From the NCBI GenBank assembly GCA_032717465.1, contig CM064670.1:18283439-18347438 (forward strand): 64,000 nucleotides of DNA, given 5' to 3'. Positions 10,738-21,637 of this stretch are shown here, in pieces (within the stretch, counting starts at the first letter, position 1; each line of letters starts with the position of its first letter). Source of the stretch: Coenobita brevimanus. Its lineage: Eukaryota > Arthropoda > Malacostraca > Decapoda > Coenobitidae. Both the position numbers and the translations under genes were made by a program. Under the pieces are notes generated by a model, which was given only the letters and a program-made list of their open reading frames with translations, had not been told where the DNA came from and did not search any database.

Positions 10738-13031
10738 GTTGGCTTGTTTGTTTATTTGCGTGTGCGAGTGTGCGTGTGTGGGGGGGAAGGGGTGTGGCTG
10801 ATTAGCTAGATCGAGCCTGAGTGGTCAGACTTGGGTAGGGAATGCCAGCCAGAAGAAAATTTCTTTTTAGTCAGTTCTATAAAGATGAAATATTTAGTTT
10901 TTAATTCTCACTCATATCGAAATCTTTGTCAGTAACATGTAATTATAATGATGCACACTTCATTATTTACGCTGACTATGGTAAATAACTTCCGAATATC
11001 ACTGATGCTGTTCATATCAACAGCGCTGCCTGAACTGAATGAGCGGCATACCACATAACTATGGAACAGTTTGCAAGTTTCACGCTTCTTGACAACTCCT
11101 TTTCATCGAATTTACATAGGCACACTACATTCCAAATATGTATACACCTCTAAGATTAATTTATGGTGTCTCGCCTCATCTCACACCATGTATACTGTCA
11201 TGCGGCCCGCCAAGTTTTCCTGAATAGATGGGCCATTTGCCTTAACCCTCCACATATTCTTTGGGAAAGTTTTTTTTTTTTTTTTTTTTTTTTCATCTTA
11301 CACAAATCATGACGATCCGTTATAGGAGTTGTTTGTTTTTCCTAAGCAATTGTTTAATTCATTCAGCTCGAGGGCGCTATTTTCGTGTTATTCCTGCTGG
11401 AGCCAGTTGAGTGAATTAATTTTAGGATAGACGTTTCTGGTTGGAGGGGTTAGATATGGCCATCGTTTCTCTCCTGAACAAAACGAAACTGAGTGGAGAT
11501 ATAAAAAAACATGTGCAAAAGAAGTCTTCACTTGTAAATCGACGGTTCTGTGTCGTAATCTGGGCAAATGGGTGTCGTGTGATTTCCTTGCTTGTTACGC
11601 AATTTTCTAAGCGGAGTACCAGCAGCAGCGGAGAAGATAATGGGTGATCGCAGCTCAGTTCACAGGGAGAGGAGCCCTTCACCACCCAAGCTAAGCCCGC
11701 CCCTCCCCTAACACACTAACGTACAGGCTCCCACTTCTTCCTTAAATACCTAGACGCTTCTTCTGTGTACAGCCAGACGCCAGGTTCCATATTTACGAAC
11801 TTTCTCGACCTTAAGTTGCATTTAAGATTTTTTTATCTGCATTCTTATCGTTACACATACATCGACCAAACACTTCATATGCAAACCAGAGTGTATGTTG
11901 GGCGAAATAATACAAAATGCAGAATTATTTCCGAAGATAGTAAACTGTAGCAAGGTCTTATTTCTCCTGCAGACTGATTAAGATTCTTTTTTAATACGAA
12001 CCCAGGCAGGGAGGGGTGACGAACGGGGGATGAGGAGCGGTGAGGAGGGGAGAAGAGTCGAGAGGACGATGATAACCCGCAGGAGGGGAGACAGTTTGAT
12101 CTGACTGGTGACCTCAGAGTCTGTACTGTTTGCAGGCATAAATCTGTCATACCGCGGTTTATTCCTCTGGGTACGGTGACGACACTTCGAGATTCTGTTC
12201 TGACTAACGTCGGGGATGCTGCTCTGTCCTTCTAGTGACAGAAGCACTACTCTGATGGGCGGTGTCAAACCTGTGTATACTTTAGGGTCTCCAGTCCCCA
12301 TCTCACACATTACCGTAGCTGTATTCCTTTCACCGTAATTTGGCCCAGATTTCCGACCTTTTGTAGCTTATGTCACGTAGTTCAGGGACAGGAAAATACA
12401 GAGCCGCGCCTGGACATCCTATTCATGGCACTTGTTCATGACCAGCATCATATCCCAGTGTTAATATATTGTTTCAACTCAGCTCTGGAGGTGGACAGAT
12501 GGCGGTTTTAGGCCATATAAAGGATGGAGAAATGACAATTATAGGCCATGTTAAAATTTAAGAAAAGTATTGACAGGCGGTAAGATAGGTCAATCAGCCA
12601 CGTAGGAGGCCGCATTCTCAAGGGCTTAGCCTCTTCACTCCGATGACACTCATATTTTACATATCACATATTTCCAAACAATTTAATTTAATCTGGGAGG
12701 GCGTACATGTAGTGAACGAGATAATGCAGGATATATTTAACATACTGAGTTTAAATGTTCTCTCCTTAGCTTAAAAGTAGCAAGGGAAAAGAAAAGTGGA
12801 AAAATACATCACTGGACTAGAGGAGCTAAAGAGCCTTACCAACACCTTTATCTTAGTAAGTTATTTTGTCCATCGTGCAATCATATTTTCTAGAATGACG
12901 TATGTTTCTCTTTATTATGACGCAGTTTGCATTAATAGCATACGCCAGCATATATACGATGACCATGAACAGATGTACTGAAAAAGAACTGCACGAAAAC
13001 TTTCTGAGATGACGATACATAGGACTGGAAA

Positions 13032-13064
<33 letters not shown>

Positions 13065-13081
13065 CACCATACGAGGAGTGA
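10735..13081. other. unassigned sequence
   Basis: No gene recognised. It contains a T run near 11269-11293, one Rep-B copy (12320-12560) and a (TCTG)n run at 13032-13059. The short open frames near 11441 and 11978 show no domain. Confidence 0.5.
12320..12560 (+). repeat. Rep-B dispersed repeat, copy 2
   Basis: It shares the order CACCgTAATTTGG, a CCTTTTGtAGC block, ATGTCACGTA-TTCAGGGACAGGAAAAT and CAGCTCTGGAGGTG with the Rep-B copies at 340, 15249 and 38590. It ends near GGCGGTTTTAGGCCA. Confidence 0.6.
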
Positions 13082-13456
13082 TTAGAAGCCCTGAATCTCA
13101 TTTCCTTAACTAAATGCAGGTTACGAGGAGATAGAGTTCAAGCACTTGAAATATTCAAAGGGCACGATACTATGGCTATCGATAAAAATTTCATAATGAT
13201 CGCTCGAATTATACTAGAGGCAATGCATAAAATGATCGGCAAACGATTTCAGTCACACGAAGCTAAGCACTTCTTCTCTAATGGTGTTGTAAATATATGG
13301 AACAGATTGCCCACCAGTGTAGTAAACTGTGATATGGTACTAACCTTTATAAGTCACTTAGATAATTATCATTCTTCTAACCCTTGGCGTAGTGTGTTTA
13401 GTCCTAAAATATACATTTTTGTATATATAACCTTTTTTTCTTCAGAAACCAGGTGA
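13082..13456 (+). pseudogene. LINE C-terminal fragment (post-RT region)
   Basis: The open frame reads LEALNLISLTKCRLRGDRVQ, then KGHDTMAIDKNF, then FFSNGVVNIWNRLPTSVV, then FISHLDNY. This order matches the C-terminal end of many LINE ORF2 proteins: an LFSLxKRRLRGD block, a basic middle, an FFxxRVVNxWNxLPxxVV block, then an FKxxLDxY block. A TGA at 13079-13081 limits the frame upstream and a TGA closes it at 13454. No RT domain is next to it, so this is a 5'-truncated or eroded copy. Its family is different from LINE-alpha. Confidence 0.7.
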
Positions 13457-13779
13457 TACAACCCGCAGGACTACACTGGTAAATGTTGTTGACTTAATAC
13501 TACTTTCCTTTTCAGGTAGATAGCGTAGAATAAGATTTCATTTCCCACTTTCCTATGAAATTTTCGTGACAGTTTTCCTATGCTGCATGGTGATCGTTCT
13601 CACCATTTGTTGTCGGTTTCGGATGGAGGGTTTGGTGGGTGGATGGGAGGAAGCCCTCCTGCTTAGCCTTGTTTTCAGCTGATAGAATAGTTTTTGTTCG
13701 TTATAACTTTCCCTATACCGAACAGCCACGAAACGACCAACAGGTCTCTTGTTGTTTGCTTTCCTTTGTACTGCTCAGC

Positions 13780-14345
13780 ACATTCCTTTTTTTTTTTTAA
13801 TTATCTTTCCTTTCTCCCTGCTCTCCATTTCCCCACTCAGCTACTTCCTCCTCTTCCATTCCTTCTTTCTTTCCTTTCTCCCCCCTCCCATCTTAATTTT
13901 CCTTGCCCATTCCTCTGCCCCTCCTCTTCTTCACCATTCTTATTCAATTTCCCCTCTCTTTCCTCCACCTTTCTTTTCCACTCTCCTTGTTTCTTGCTCT
14001 CTCAGTCTTTTGACAACCCATATTTTTCTCGCTCCTTCTTTCCTTTCCCTTTCCCTTCCTCCTTCCTGTTTTCCGTCCTCTACTTCCTTGTCTTCTCTTT
14101 TTTTGACCCTTTTCTCCTCTCCTACCCACTTCCTTTTTCACTTCCCATTTCCTTTCCCTCTTGAGCCATCTTCTTTCCTTCCAGTCCTACCCTTTTTCTT
14201 TCAATCCTTTCCCTTTCCCCCACTCCCCATCCTCCCCTCTCCCCTTCTTTTCCTCCTTCCCAGCCGTTCTTCCTTCCGTCTCTCAGTCTTTCTTCTTCCT
14301 CTCTCCCTTCTTTTCCCCCTTCCCCTACCTTTCCTCATCATCCCC
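13780..14345. repeat. pyrimidine-rich tract of about 550 bases
   Basis: The plus strand is almost entirely C and T, with scattered A and rare G, in irregular CCTTTCC-type blocks. The long proline/serine/phenylalanine-rich frames across it are composition artefacts. Mirror-like stretches make a triplex structure conceivable. Confidence 0.8.
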
Positions 14346-14482
14346 CCCCACCCCCTTCCGTTGACACCGGCGCCTCTCGCGACACTCCGGAAATGCCCAG
14401 CCGGCGCCAACACTGCCCCTGCCACGGTGACGCTACGGTAGGGCACTCTGTCTCCCTCAGTCCCTCCCTCCCCCGTCCATCT

Positions 14483-14535
14483 CTGTCTGTCTGTCTGTCT
14501 GTTTCCCTCTCTCTCTCTCTCTCTCTCTCTCTCCT

Positions 14536-14567
<32 letters not shown>

Positions 14568-14635
14568 CAAAAAAATGCTCAAAAAGTTGTCTTAAGACAA
14601 AAAAGAACACCACATGAATATACCAAATCTTTACG

Positions 14636-14694
<59 letters not shown>
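14483..14694. repeat. compound microsatellite cluster
   Basis: Successive simple repeats: (CTGT)n at 14483-14502, (CT)n at about 14507-14533, (GT)n at about 14536-14564, then 75 bases of unique sequence, then (AC)n at 14639-14694. Confidence 0.95.
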
Positions 14695-14698
<4 letters not shown>

Positions 14699-14756
14699 GT
14701 CTAAGCCTTTTACATTATATGTAATTGATTTATTAGTATGAACGCACTTTACTTCG

Positions 14757-14930
14757 TAGGTGATGGTGGTGACCATCATCCGCTCACTTAATGTATCGCT
14801 GCTTATTCCTTCATCTTCATCATTGTTTATTTGTGTCTGCCTTCCTCACTTCCTACTTCTCCCTTTCCTTCATGTCACTTTATACTACTCGTCTTTCCAT
14901 TTCAGGTGGCTCTACCCTGAGTAACACGCT
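14757..14930 (+). repeat. SINE-2 5'-part fragment
   Basis: It matches the first part of the SINE-2 copies at 55283 and 59089. The shared features are TAGGTGATGG-GGTGACCATC, CGCTCACTtaATGTAtcGCTGCT, a CT-rich middle, and GGTGGCTCTACCCTGAGTAA. The tRNA-like middle and the tail are missing. Confidence 0.7.
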
Positions 14931-15137
14931 GATGTACTCGTTACAACAAGGATTTCTCTCGGCAGAGCATAATCGTCTGGTTGTAGCCAGCATAAATTTG
15001 CCAGAAGCATCCACAGCAATGAAAAGCTTAACCTCTTTAATCACGTGGGGTATTATTTGCTTTACTCTGGTCTATAAAACAGTATTACTCAGCGTAGGGG
15101 ACACCTTTCGGATTGGAGAATTCACATACAACCTTAC

Positions 15138-15236
15138 TTAATCCTTCACTGCGATAGATCCTTTCGAAGTTGAATAAGAACGCATTGATACAGCAGAAAT
15201 GAAATACAGAAGTACGTCCTCGGACTGAAGGGGTAA
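15138..15236 (+). mobile_element. MITE-T copy, TTAA-bounded, about 99 bp
   Basis: It begins TTAATCCTTCACTGCGAT and ends GGACTGAAGGGGTAA, so the ends are inverted (CCTTCA/TGAAGG) next to TTAA and a degraded TTAA. Inside lies the GTTGAATAAGAACGC block that corresponds to the AGCTGAATAAAATCGTCTGG core of the family. piggyBac-type transposons duplicate TTAA, so this is compatible with a piggyBac-derived MITE. That is an inference from the ends alone. Confidence 0.5.
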
Positions 15237-15248
15237 GACTCATTATAT

Positions 15249-15510
15249 TTAACCCTTCCACTGCATGGATGTGCTAGTTGATCGAAATCGTAGTTTTATC
15301 TTCAGTATATTATAATTCTTTTACCTTAACTTGGTCTAGATTTTCTTCCTTTTTGCAACCTATTTCACGTCTCTCAGTGGCAGGAAAATGCAATACTATG
15401 GCTCTACATCCTGTCCCAGCACGTCCTCGTTACTACCCTTATGATTTTTATAATGTTAATCTGTCGTTACAGCTTTGTATTCAGCATGATGATATGATAA
15501 TTTTAGGCTA
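15249..15510 (+). repeat. Rep-B dispersed repeat, copy 3
   Basis: It begins at TTAACCCTTCCACTGCATGG. The family blocks TTAACTTGGTCTAGATTTTC, TTGCAACCTATTTCACG and CAATACTATGGCTCTACATC follow, ending near the ATTTTAGGCTAAGTTAGAG block. The TTAA plus CCCTTCCAC start resembles MITE-T ends, so the two families may be related. Confidence 0.6.
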
Positions 15511-15568
15511 AGTTAGAGTTGTTGTTATTAATGAGTAACCCGTCAGTCTGACCAAGCAGACCCATCAA

Positions 15569-15614
15569 CCGCAGGCAAGCAACTGTCCCTTCAAGGACAG
15601 TTGCTTGCCTGTGG
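15569..15614. other. near-perfect 20-bp hairpin
   Basis: CCGCAGGCAAGCAACTGTCC is followed by a six-base loop and GGACAGTTGCTTGCCTGTGG. The arms pair over 20 positions with one mismatch. No T-run follows and no gene ends here, so it is not an obvious terminator. It could be a small RNA precursor, a foldback or a recent inverted duplication. Confidence 0.85.
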
Positions 15615-15742
15615 CTTACAGAGCCTTGCAATAGCGAGGCGCACGGGGAAAGGTGTGGAGGTTTGGTTCGTGGATGGACGCGGCATTTGTGTCTACCCTT
15701 AATTAGCAGGGCACCGTAACAGGCTCCACTTCATCCTGTAAT

Positions 15743-15947
15743 TTGGTTATATGGTTACCACCCAGCGTTGTCACTCAGTGTAGAGTCATCTGAAGCGGAA
15801 AGAAGAGTAGTAAGCTGTGACAGGAAGGAAAAGGAGAAGTAATAAAAGGAGGAGGACAAACACACAGGTAGAATGAGAAAAAGGAAGAAGGACGTAGGCA
15901 GCACTACATTTAGTGAGTGGACGATGGTCGCCAGCACCTACCACAAC
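15743..15947 (-). repeat. SINE-2 5'-part fragment, minus strand
   Basis: The reverse complement reads GTTGTGGTAGGTGCTGGCGA, then CCACTCACTaaATGTAGTGCTGC, a CT-rich middle, a GACTCTACACTGAGTGACA block, and CGCTGGGTGGTAACCATATAACCAA. This is the same order as SINE-2 at 55283. The fragment stops just before the tRNA-like part. Confidence 0.75.
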
Positions 15948-16649
15948 ATCACTGCTATGAAGTGTGTAAACATAAGTAAACGCCAAGCACACAACCACCA
16001 CCACCCGGCTCAGTGACGCGAACGCTCTGGCTCCCCGCCAATCACCTTAGATACCCATCTTGGTGGCGAGTGAGTCAGGGCCTATTTTGAACACAGCGTT
16101 ATAACTCCGAATCGTCACCTGCAATCTGTTTAATAACCGAAAAAAATCATGTACCAAAATATCCAGAAAAATGAATTTTATTCACATTTTTTTTCTTTAT
16201 GTAACCTTCTCTGAGCATACTCTAACAATTCCTTATCCCAAGGCTCACACTCCGTTATGTCATCGCCATGGAACTAACACTCAATTACCCGGTGTCTGTC
16301 TAAAATTCATGCTTACTCGCAGAGTATCCTACGCAGGATTGGTGTGACGGTATCAACGGCGTGGATCTTGTAGCATCTCGGTGAAGAGCTCTTTCATGAA
16401 TTTTATATCCAGCAACTGTTCCCTGCACCAGCCTACGATAGAGCTGCGTTCTTTCTAACAGCAGTCCAGGTTAACAATTGACACCACTGTGAAACACGAC
16501 ACACATGGACAAACATCGTGGCACATCTCCAGGGCATTATGGTGTGTGCACCTCTACCTTTGTGCTTTCCATGTTTATGTTTCAGGTACTTTCTCATGCT
16601 GTACTCGTATAAGTGGTAATAGTGACGACAGAATTATATTGATGATCCA
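15948..16649. other. unassigned sequence
   Basis: I see no gene, element end or tandem repeat beyond an A/T-rich patch near 16140-16200. Confidence 0.5.
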
Positions 16650-17393
16650 TCCATCCATCCATTGCCAGACGCCTTAATCCCTTATACGGGATGGCTACAA
16701 ACAAATCTCCTCCACGTCACCCTGTCCCCCGGCCATTTCACTGCCCTGCTCCCAGTTCACATCCCTCTCTCTCATATACCTCTCGACTCCATCCCTCCAT
16801 CTCATCCTTGGCCTCCCCCTCCCTCTCTCCCCCTCCACCTCACTCACATACACTCTCCTCGTCAGTCTATCACTCTCCATCCTCTCCACGTGGCCAAACC
16901 ACTTCAACGTGTTTCTCCTAACGCTTCCTATCACATTGACATCCACACCACAACGCTCTTTCACATCCTCATTTGTCAGTCTGTCTCTCCATGTGACTGC
17001 ACAGGTTCCTCTCAAATAACTCATTTCCACTGCTCTCACTTCTGACTTGTGTCCCTCCAGCAACGTCCAAGCTTCACTTCCATACGTTAGAGTTGGTATC
17101 ACAATACTGTCATGTAATAACTTTTTTACTTCCATGCTCACTTCCCTGTTTCTTATCACTGCCTTCAAGGAACCAGCAACCTTTCTTCCTTGTTGTACCC
17201 TTTCAAGGACTTCACCCTCCAAACTTCCATCCTTACTCATCACACTACCCAAGTACTTAAACGTACTCACATTTTCCATTTCCGCATCATCCAACCTCAC
17301 TGTACATTCACTGACTTCACCTCTCTCAAAGACCATAACTTTACTCTTCCCTACATTCATCTTTAGATTCCATTTCTTACACACTCTCCCAGA
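16650..17393 (-). mobile_element. LINE-alpha copy 2, 5'-truncated, minus strand
   Basis: The 3' end lies at the low-coordinate side: the family terminus (GGGATTAAGGCGTCTGGCAA) is followed by an ATGG tetranucleotide tail at about 16650-16666. The 5' truncation is near 17393, inside the region just after the RT catalytic core. This tail unit differs from the ATAG tail of copies 1 and 5. No clear target-site duplication could be read, because GAT-rich sequence flanks both sides. Confidence 0.9.
16695..17393 (-). pseudogene. LINE-alpha ORF2 C-terminal part, open but truncated
   Basis: The reading is continuous over about 230 residues. Blocks in order are RVCKKWNLKMNVGKSKVMVF, FKYLGSVMSKDGSLEGEVLE, VAGSLKAVIRNREVSMEVKK, IPTLTYGSEAWTL, RAVEMSYLRGTCAVTWRDRL, NTLKWFGHVERMESDRLT, and RGRGRPRMRWRDGVERYM. 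These are the thumb and post-RT segments of the LINE-alpha protein. The catalytic FADD block is upstream of the truncation and absent. The copy is translatable over its length but cannot be functional, as it has no RT core or endonuclease. Confidence 0.9.
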
Positions 17394-17419
17394 CTTATAT
17401 GGATGATGATTATTATAGA

Positions 17420-18617
17420 TAACGTTCATGCTTATGATGATAATGATGATGATGATAACGACGGCGATGACCAATCCTTTCGCATTGAAAGCTGATTTGC
17501 CTCAAGGACAACCAATTTCAGGGAGAATCTGTGTTCAACAATTAAAAAAAAAAAATCAGGGGCGAAAACGTGGATGCAGAAACACAAATGGTGTCACATG
17601 TGCAGAAGGCAACCAATACAACGCGTTGTGACCACCATTACTCTGCACGGATTGCATGAGGACCAGATCTCTCCAGTGAGGGAAGAAGACTGCCAGAATT
17701 AACATTTCCTCATGATGGCCAAGTATCATTCATGAGGGATGTATGTAATGCAGGCAGTTCAAGTGAATGTCGAAATTCTGTTGTGGTTGTGTGTATTAGT
17801 GTGTATGTGTCTGTCATCAGTATGACTGAACAGGGTGCCAACATATGCTGGCAAATGAAAGTGGACACTCAGGCACCAACTTTACTGTCAGCTACGGCTG
17901 AGCTTGGAAATCGGATCTGGGGAGCAAGTAGAACGTCAGACGTACGAGGTAACCACTGAACAGTTTGGGCTCCCAACCGTTAATGGCCTGGGTCAGGTGA
18001 TGTTAATATCCTCAAACATTTTCTCATAGACCTGATGTGATTTTGATTCACTAGTAAATAAGCTTCGCCTCATGATGTTTTGGTGACTTGCCTCGCAGCT
18101 CTGAAACACCTGGCACTCTCTGGATAATATAATCTCCTGAACGTTATCGTAAAGTGATCCGTGAATACCTAACGTATCTATGAATTTGCCCACAGGATAC
18201 TGGGAATCTTAACCACCAGCATGTGCTCATTATTTGTTGTAAATTTTAACTCTTAAACGACGAGAAGTCATTTCTATGACAAATAATAATACATAAAGAT
18301 AGCCACTGTAAAAAGGTTTTCTGTCGTCTTTAAAGGGTTTTTAACCCCTACACAGTGAAAGGCCACTCCTAAGCTAAATAATGTCAGTGGTAACAAGAGT
18401 TCATTTTTTTTTTTTTTTTTTTTGCAGTCTTTAGAAGGTCAGGGTAAAAATTTCTCGTTAGTTATTCGTAAATCACTTATTGCCTCCTGCCTAATGGGAA
18501 GGGGAAGAAGTACGAGTGAAACAAAGCTACACTGACTAATGGGTTGTTGTGTGGCGGTGTTGAGGCCTAAAGTGGACCAGGCGCCGCCCTATTGGTTCTG
18601 CCTCACCCTGGCGTCTC
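17420..18617. other. unassigned sequence
   Basis: A short GAT-rich patch lies at 17428-17470, an A run near 17545 and a T run near 18406-18424. I recognise no gene. Confidence 0.5.
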
Positions 18618-19145
18618 CACCCACTACCAGTTACACTAAGAGATGGAATGGATGGTTTAGATGATGAGATTTATGCAGATTAGAAACACCCAATACTACC
18701 TCACTTGGAGATAGAATGGACTGTTACGAGATGAAACTGATGCAGATTACAACTACCCAATATAATTCCACAGCGAGAAGGCATAGACTGTTTAGATGAG
18801 ATTCAAGTAGATGAGAGCCATCCACTACAAATTCCAATAGACGGATATTTTTTTTTTTTCAGATCAGAACCAACTAGTAACAGTTTAGTTAGAGGTGGAA
18901 CGTGATGCTTAGAAGATGCGAATGAAGCGGATTTTAATCACTCCTTACTAGTTCAGTAAGATATGGAATGAATCTTGCAGCACACAGTTGCTTAGAAGAT
19001 GAGCTTAATTTACATTGTACCCTCTAATTGCCAAAATTCCGCCACCAAATGACATGATTTTCTGTGGACTGTAGCGACCCAGTACCAGTTATAGCAAGAT
19101 ATGAAACTGATTGTTTAGAAGGTATGAATTATTCAGATTAACTCC
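18618..19145 (+). repeat. degenerate tandem repeat, about 67-bp unit
   Basis: Successive units begin near 18620, 18689, 18756, 18821, 18873 and 18941, with a last one near 19080. Each carries CCCAATACtA-type, AGATATGGAATGgA, GTTTAGAaGATGa and GCAGATTA-AA blocks. One unit is disrupted by a T run near 18850. The units are clearly diverged, so this is an old local array. Confidence 0.75.
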
Positions 19146-19740
19146 TTCGCTACGATGACGGATTTTATAGCTTAATTGGTGCTCCTACTAGTCGAATTAA
19201 AAAAAAAAAAAGAAAAAAAGCTTGCGACAGACTGCTCGAACTGGAGGGGTTAGATATAGTCTTCAGTTGCTCCGAAACTACAAGAATCTCCCTTGACTCG
19301 ACTGAAATCGTTCGGTAGCAACATGAATTTAACAGAGAAATGCGTCATCCGACTAAAGGAATTAACTCTCTGGGCTCTAGGATATGATTTTAAAATTATT
19401 CTTCTTGTTGCTGCCAGACGGTTATGTGTAACTCAGGAAAAAATTTTCTAACCGAGGGAGGCTGTTTGGTTAGATATAGCTTCCATTACACCCTGAACCA
19501 CAAGACGTCTACGGTACCTAAATTGTCTAAAATCTTGTGATGTAAAGAGATACTAGGGAACTATCGGCCCTGTGAAGCGTCTGTCACCCACTCCACTTAT
19601 TCTCAACACCTAACTATTGTGATTTAAAGTGCATTTTTTTTTTTTACCCTTTCATGACGTGGGGGAATCCTATTTTATTTTGGCTACCGACCGGAGCTTT
19701 TATTCAGCTCAGGAATGGTCCTCCGGACCTAAAAAAATTT
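19146..19740. repeat. cluster of MITE-T-like copies
   Basis: The blocks TTAACTCCTTCGCTACGATG (19139), GGATTTTATAGCTTAATTGG, CTCGAACTGGAGGGGTTAGA (19232) and GGTTAGATATAGCTTCCATT (about 19470) recur. Near 19695 there is GGAGCTTTTATTCAGCTCAG. These are the two orientations of the MITE-T core with neighbouring family sequence. No coding capacity. Confidence 0.5.
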
Positions 19741-20144
19741 AATGATTTTGTGGTCAGTACCTACCGACGGCAGTATTACATAACAGACTCCATCAGCCTG
19801 TCTTTCTCCCAGCTTACTATTCCCAGTCTTTTAATAGCAATGTGCTTAAAATATGAACTGATCCTGCTATGGCTTTCTTATGTAATGATTTCCTTGGGAA
19901 AGCACGATTTTTGCGGTTGTCCGTTTTTGTAAATATTTTATACATGAAAAACGAATACATCCAGTTCCATTATCTGCAGTAACGACAAGCCTGATATGCC
20001 AGATACTCGTAGGGGAGAATGAACAATGGGTGGAACCTGGCTCATTTTCCTAGGTATGCCTACTCCAGTGAATGTTCTTTATTTGTGTTCTCCCATTTCT
20101 GTCTTCGTATCCTATCAACGCAATGAAATAATGATGACGATGAC

Positions 20145-20154
20145 GATAACGACT

Positions 20155-20186
<32 letters not shown>

Positions 20187-20195
20187 GATGAAGAC
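20145..20195. repeat. GAT-rich microsatellite
   Basis: Short GAT array with GGT and GAC interruptions. It gives a polyhistidine frame on the minus strand, which is an artefact. Confidence 0.85.
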
Positions 20196-20547
20196 GAAGT
20201 AGTTCTCCTACTGTTGTGATTATCCTTTTTTCTCCCAGATTCTGAACCCTGCCCACCCTATCCGTATTACTGGGAATGACCTAAACTTCTATATAAATAC
20301 AGGATCATGACAATTTTAGTAATGGTTCCTTGGCATCAGAGGCAGAGTGCCAACGGGGCTTCCCACAACACACTGCTAGGTGGCACAGAGGTGGGGGAAC
20401 GTATAGAGGAGGAGACGAGGGAAGTGGCGATACATGTGAGCAAAAAGGGAAAGTACTGGGACTGGGAGTAGGGCAGGACAAAGACAAGGAACAGACGGCG
20501 AAATAGAAGATAAAGGAAGTGGTGTGATGTTGCTTTGGGTCGTCTTC

Positions 20548-20670
20548 TTAACCCTTTCAGTTCCATTACGTATTTATTAGCTTGCTCTTATCTTCGAGCG
20601 ATTTTATTCACTTTAGGATTGATTCTGGAACTGAAGAAATTAGATATAACATTCATTTGTCCCTTCAGGA
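20548..20670 (+). repeat. MITE-T-like copy
   Basis: It starts TTAACCCTTTCAGTTCCATT and contains GAGCGATTTTATTCACTTTAGGA, then GGAACTGAAGAAATTAGATATAA. The TTAA plus CCCTTTCA start fits the MITE-T termini. The right end is not clear. Confidence 0.5.
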
Positions 20671-21637
20671 AAATCGTGTTGGGGTACCAAGAAAGAGCTA
20701 AAATACGTAATCGAATGGAAAAGGTTTAGCTTGAGATTGTGAATGGGTATGCACATCAGTTTTTGCATCATTAGTGAAATACCTGCTCCTTTCTGCCTCG
20801 CTACTAATTGCGTTAAGTGAAATGAAATGCAATATAACCATGGCCTATTGTCACAGCTGTTTCAGAATTTACTTGTCATGAATTTCGGACCTGTGAAGGG
20901 GTTAATGATAACTGTGCCAGTACAGGTAGTATGTCCTTTCAGATGATATCATAAGCTACCATCCTGTTGACTTTGCCGATGATATACACAGACTGACACA
21001 CACAATCGCCGCCAATACAAGACTGACTTTCACATGCATCACTTTTCCAACAGACATCCCTTCCCCATTCTAACTTAGTAAGTATGGAAAGAGATAATTA
21101 CAGATGTTGCTCCACCTCTGAGAAGAAGATCCGGTCTAGCAGTAGATCTAACATGAACTGATCCCGTATTGGCTGATACAGATGCAGATAAAGGGTTCCA
21201 ACCTCTGTCACTGAAGATGGTTTCTCGAAAGTGAACGAAATCGTCTGGAGGCAGCAAGAATACATAATAATAAAAAAAAAAGGATGGGATTCAGTATTAC
21301 AAAAAAGGGTGTGATACTCCCCGACCTGCGGGAAGTCCAGCCTCAAGCTACGTACTGCCAACTCTCATGGGAAGTCCTGGTCCGTCTTATCGTGGGTTTA
21401 TGGGCTACCTAACGTACCCACTACAACGACTGATTCTGAACATTAGGAACATTAGCCTACACTTTACCGTCTTTTTCAACGATGACAGCCCCCCCCCCTT
21501 TTTTATGTTCTTTTCTTTATACAAGGCGAGCTACTACGTGAAGTCATGGTAGAACCATTATATTTCAGACGCGAATTCGTGTACAAACCACCAGGTATAC
21601 TGGGTGGTTCGTAATTAGCACCTCACTTGAAACACTT
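20671..21637. other. unassigned sequence
   Basis: No gene or repeat end recognised. Confidence 0.5.

Noticed and set aside
13694..14441. Long serine/phenylalanine/proline-rich frames of 156 and 230 codons
   Set aside because: They overlap in two frames of one pyrimidine tract, which keeps frames open by composition alone.
15569..15614. Rho-independent-type terminator
   Set aside because: No T-run follows, no gene precedes it, and the DNA is eukaryotic.
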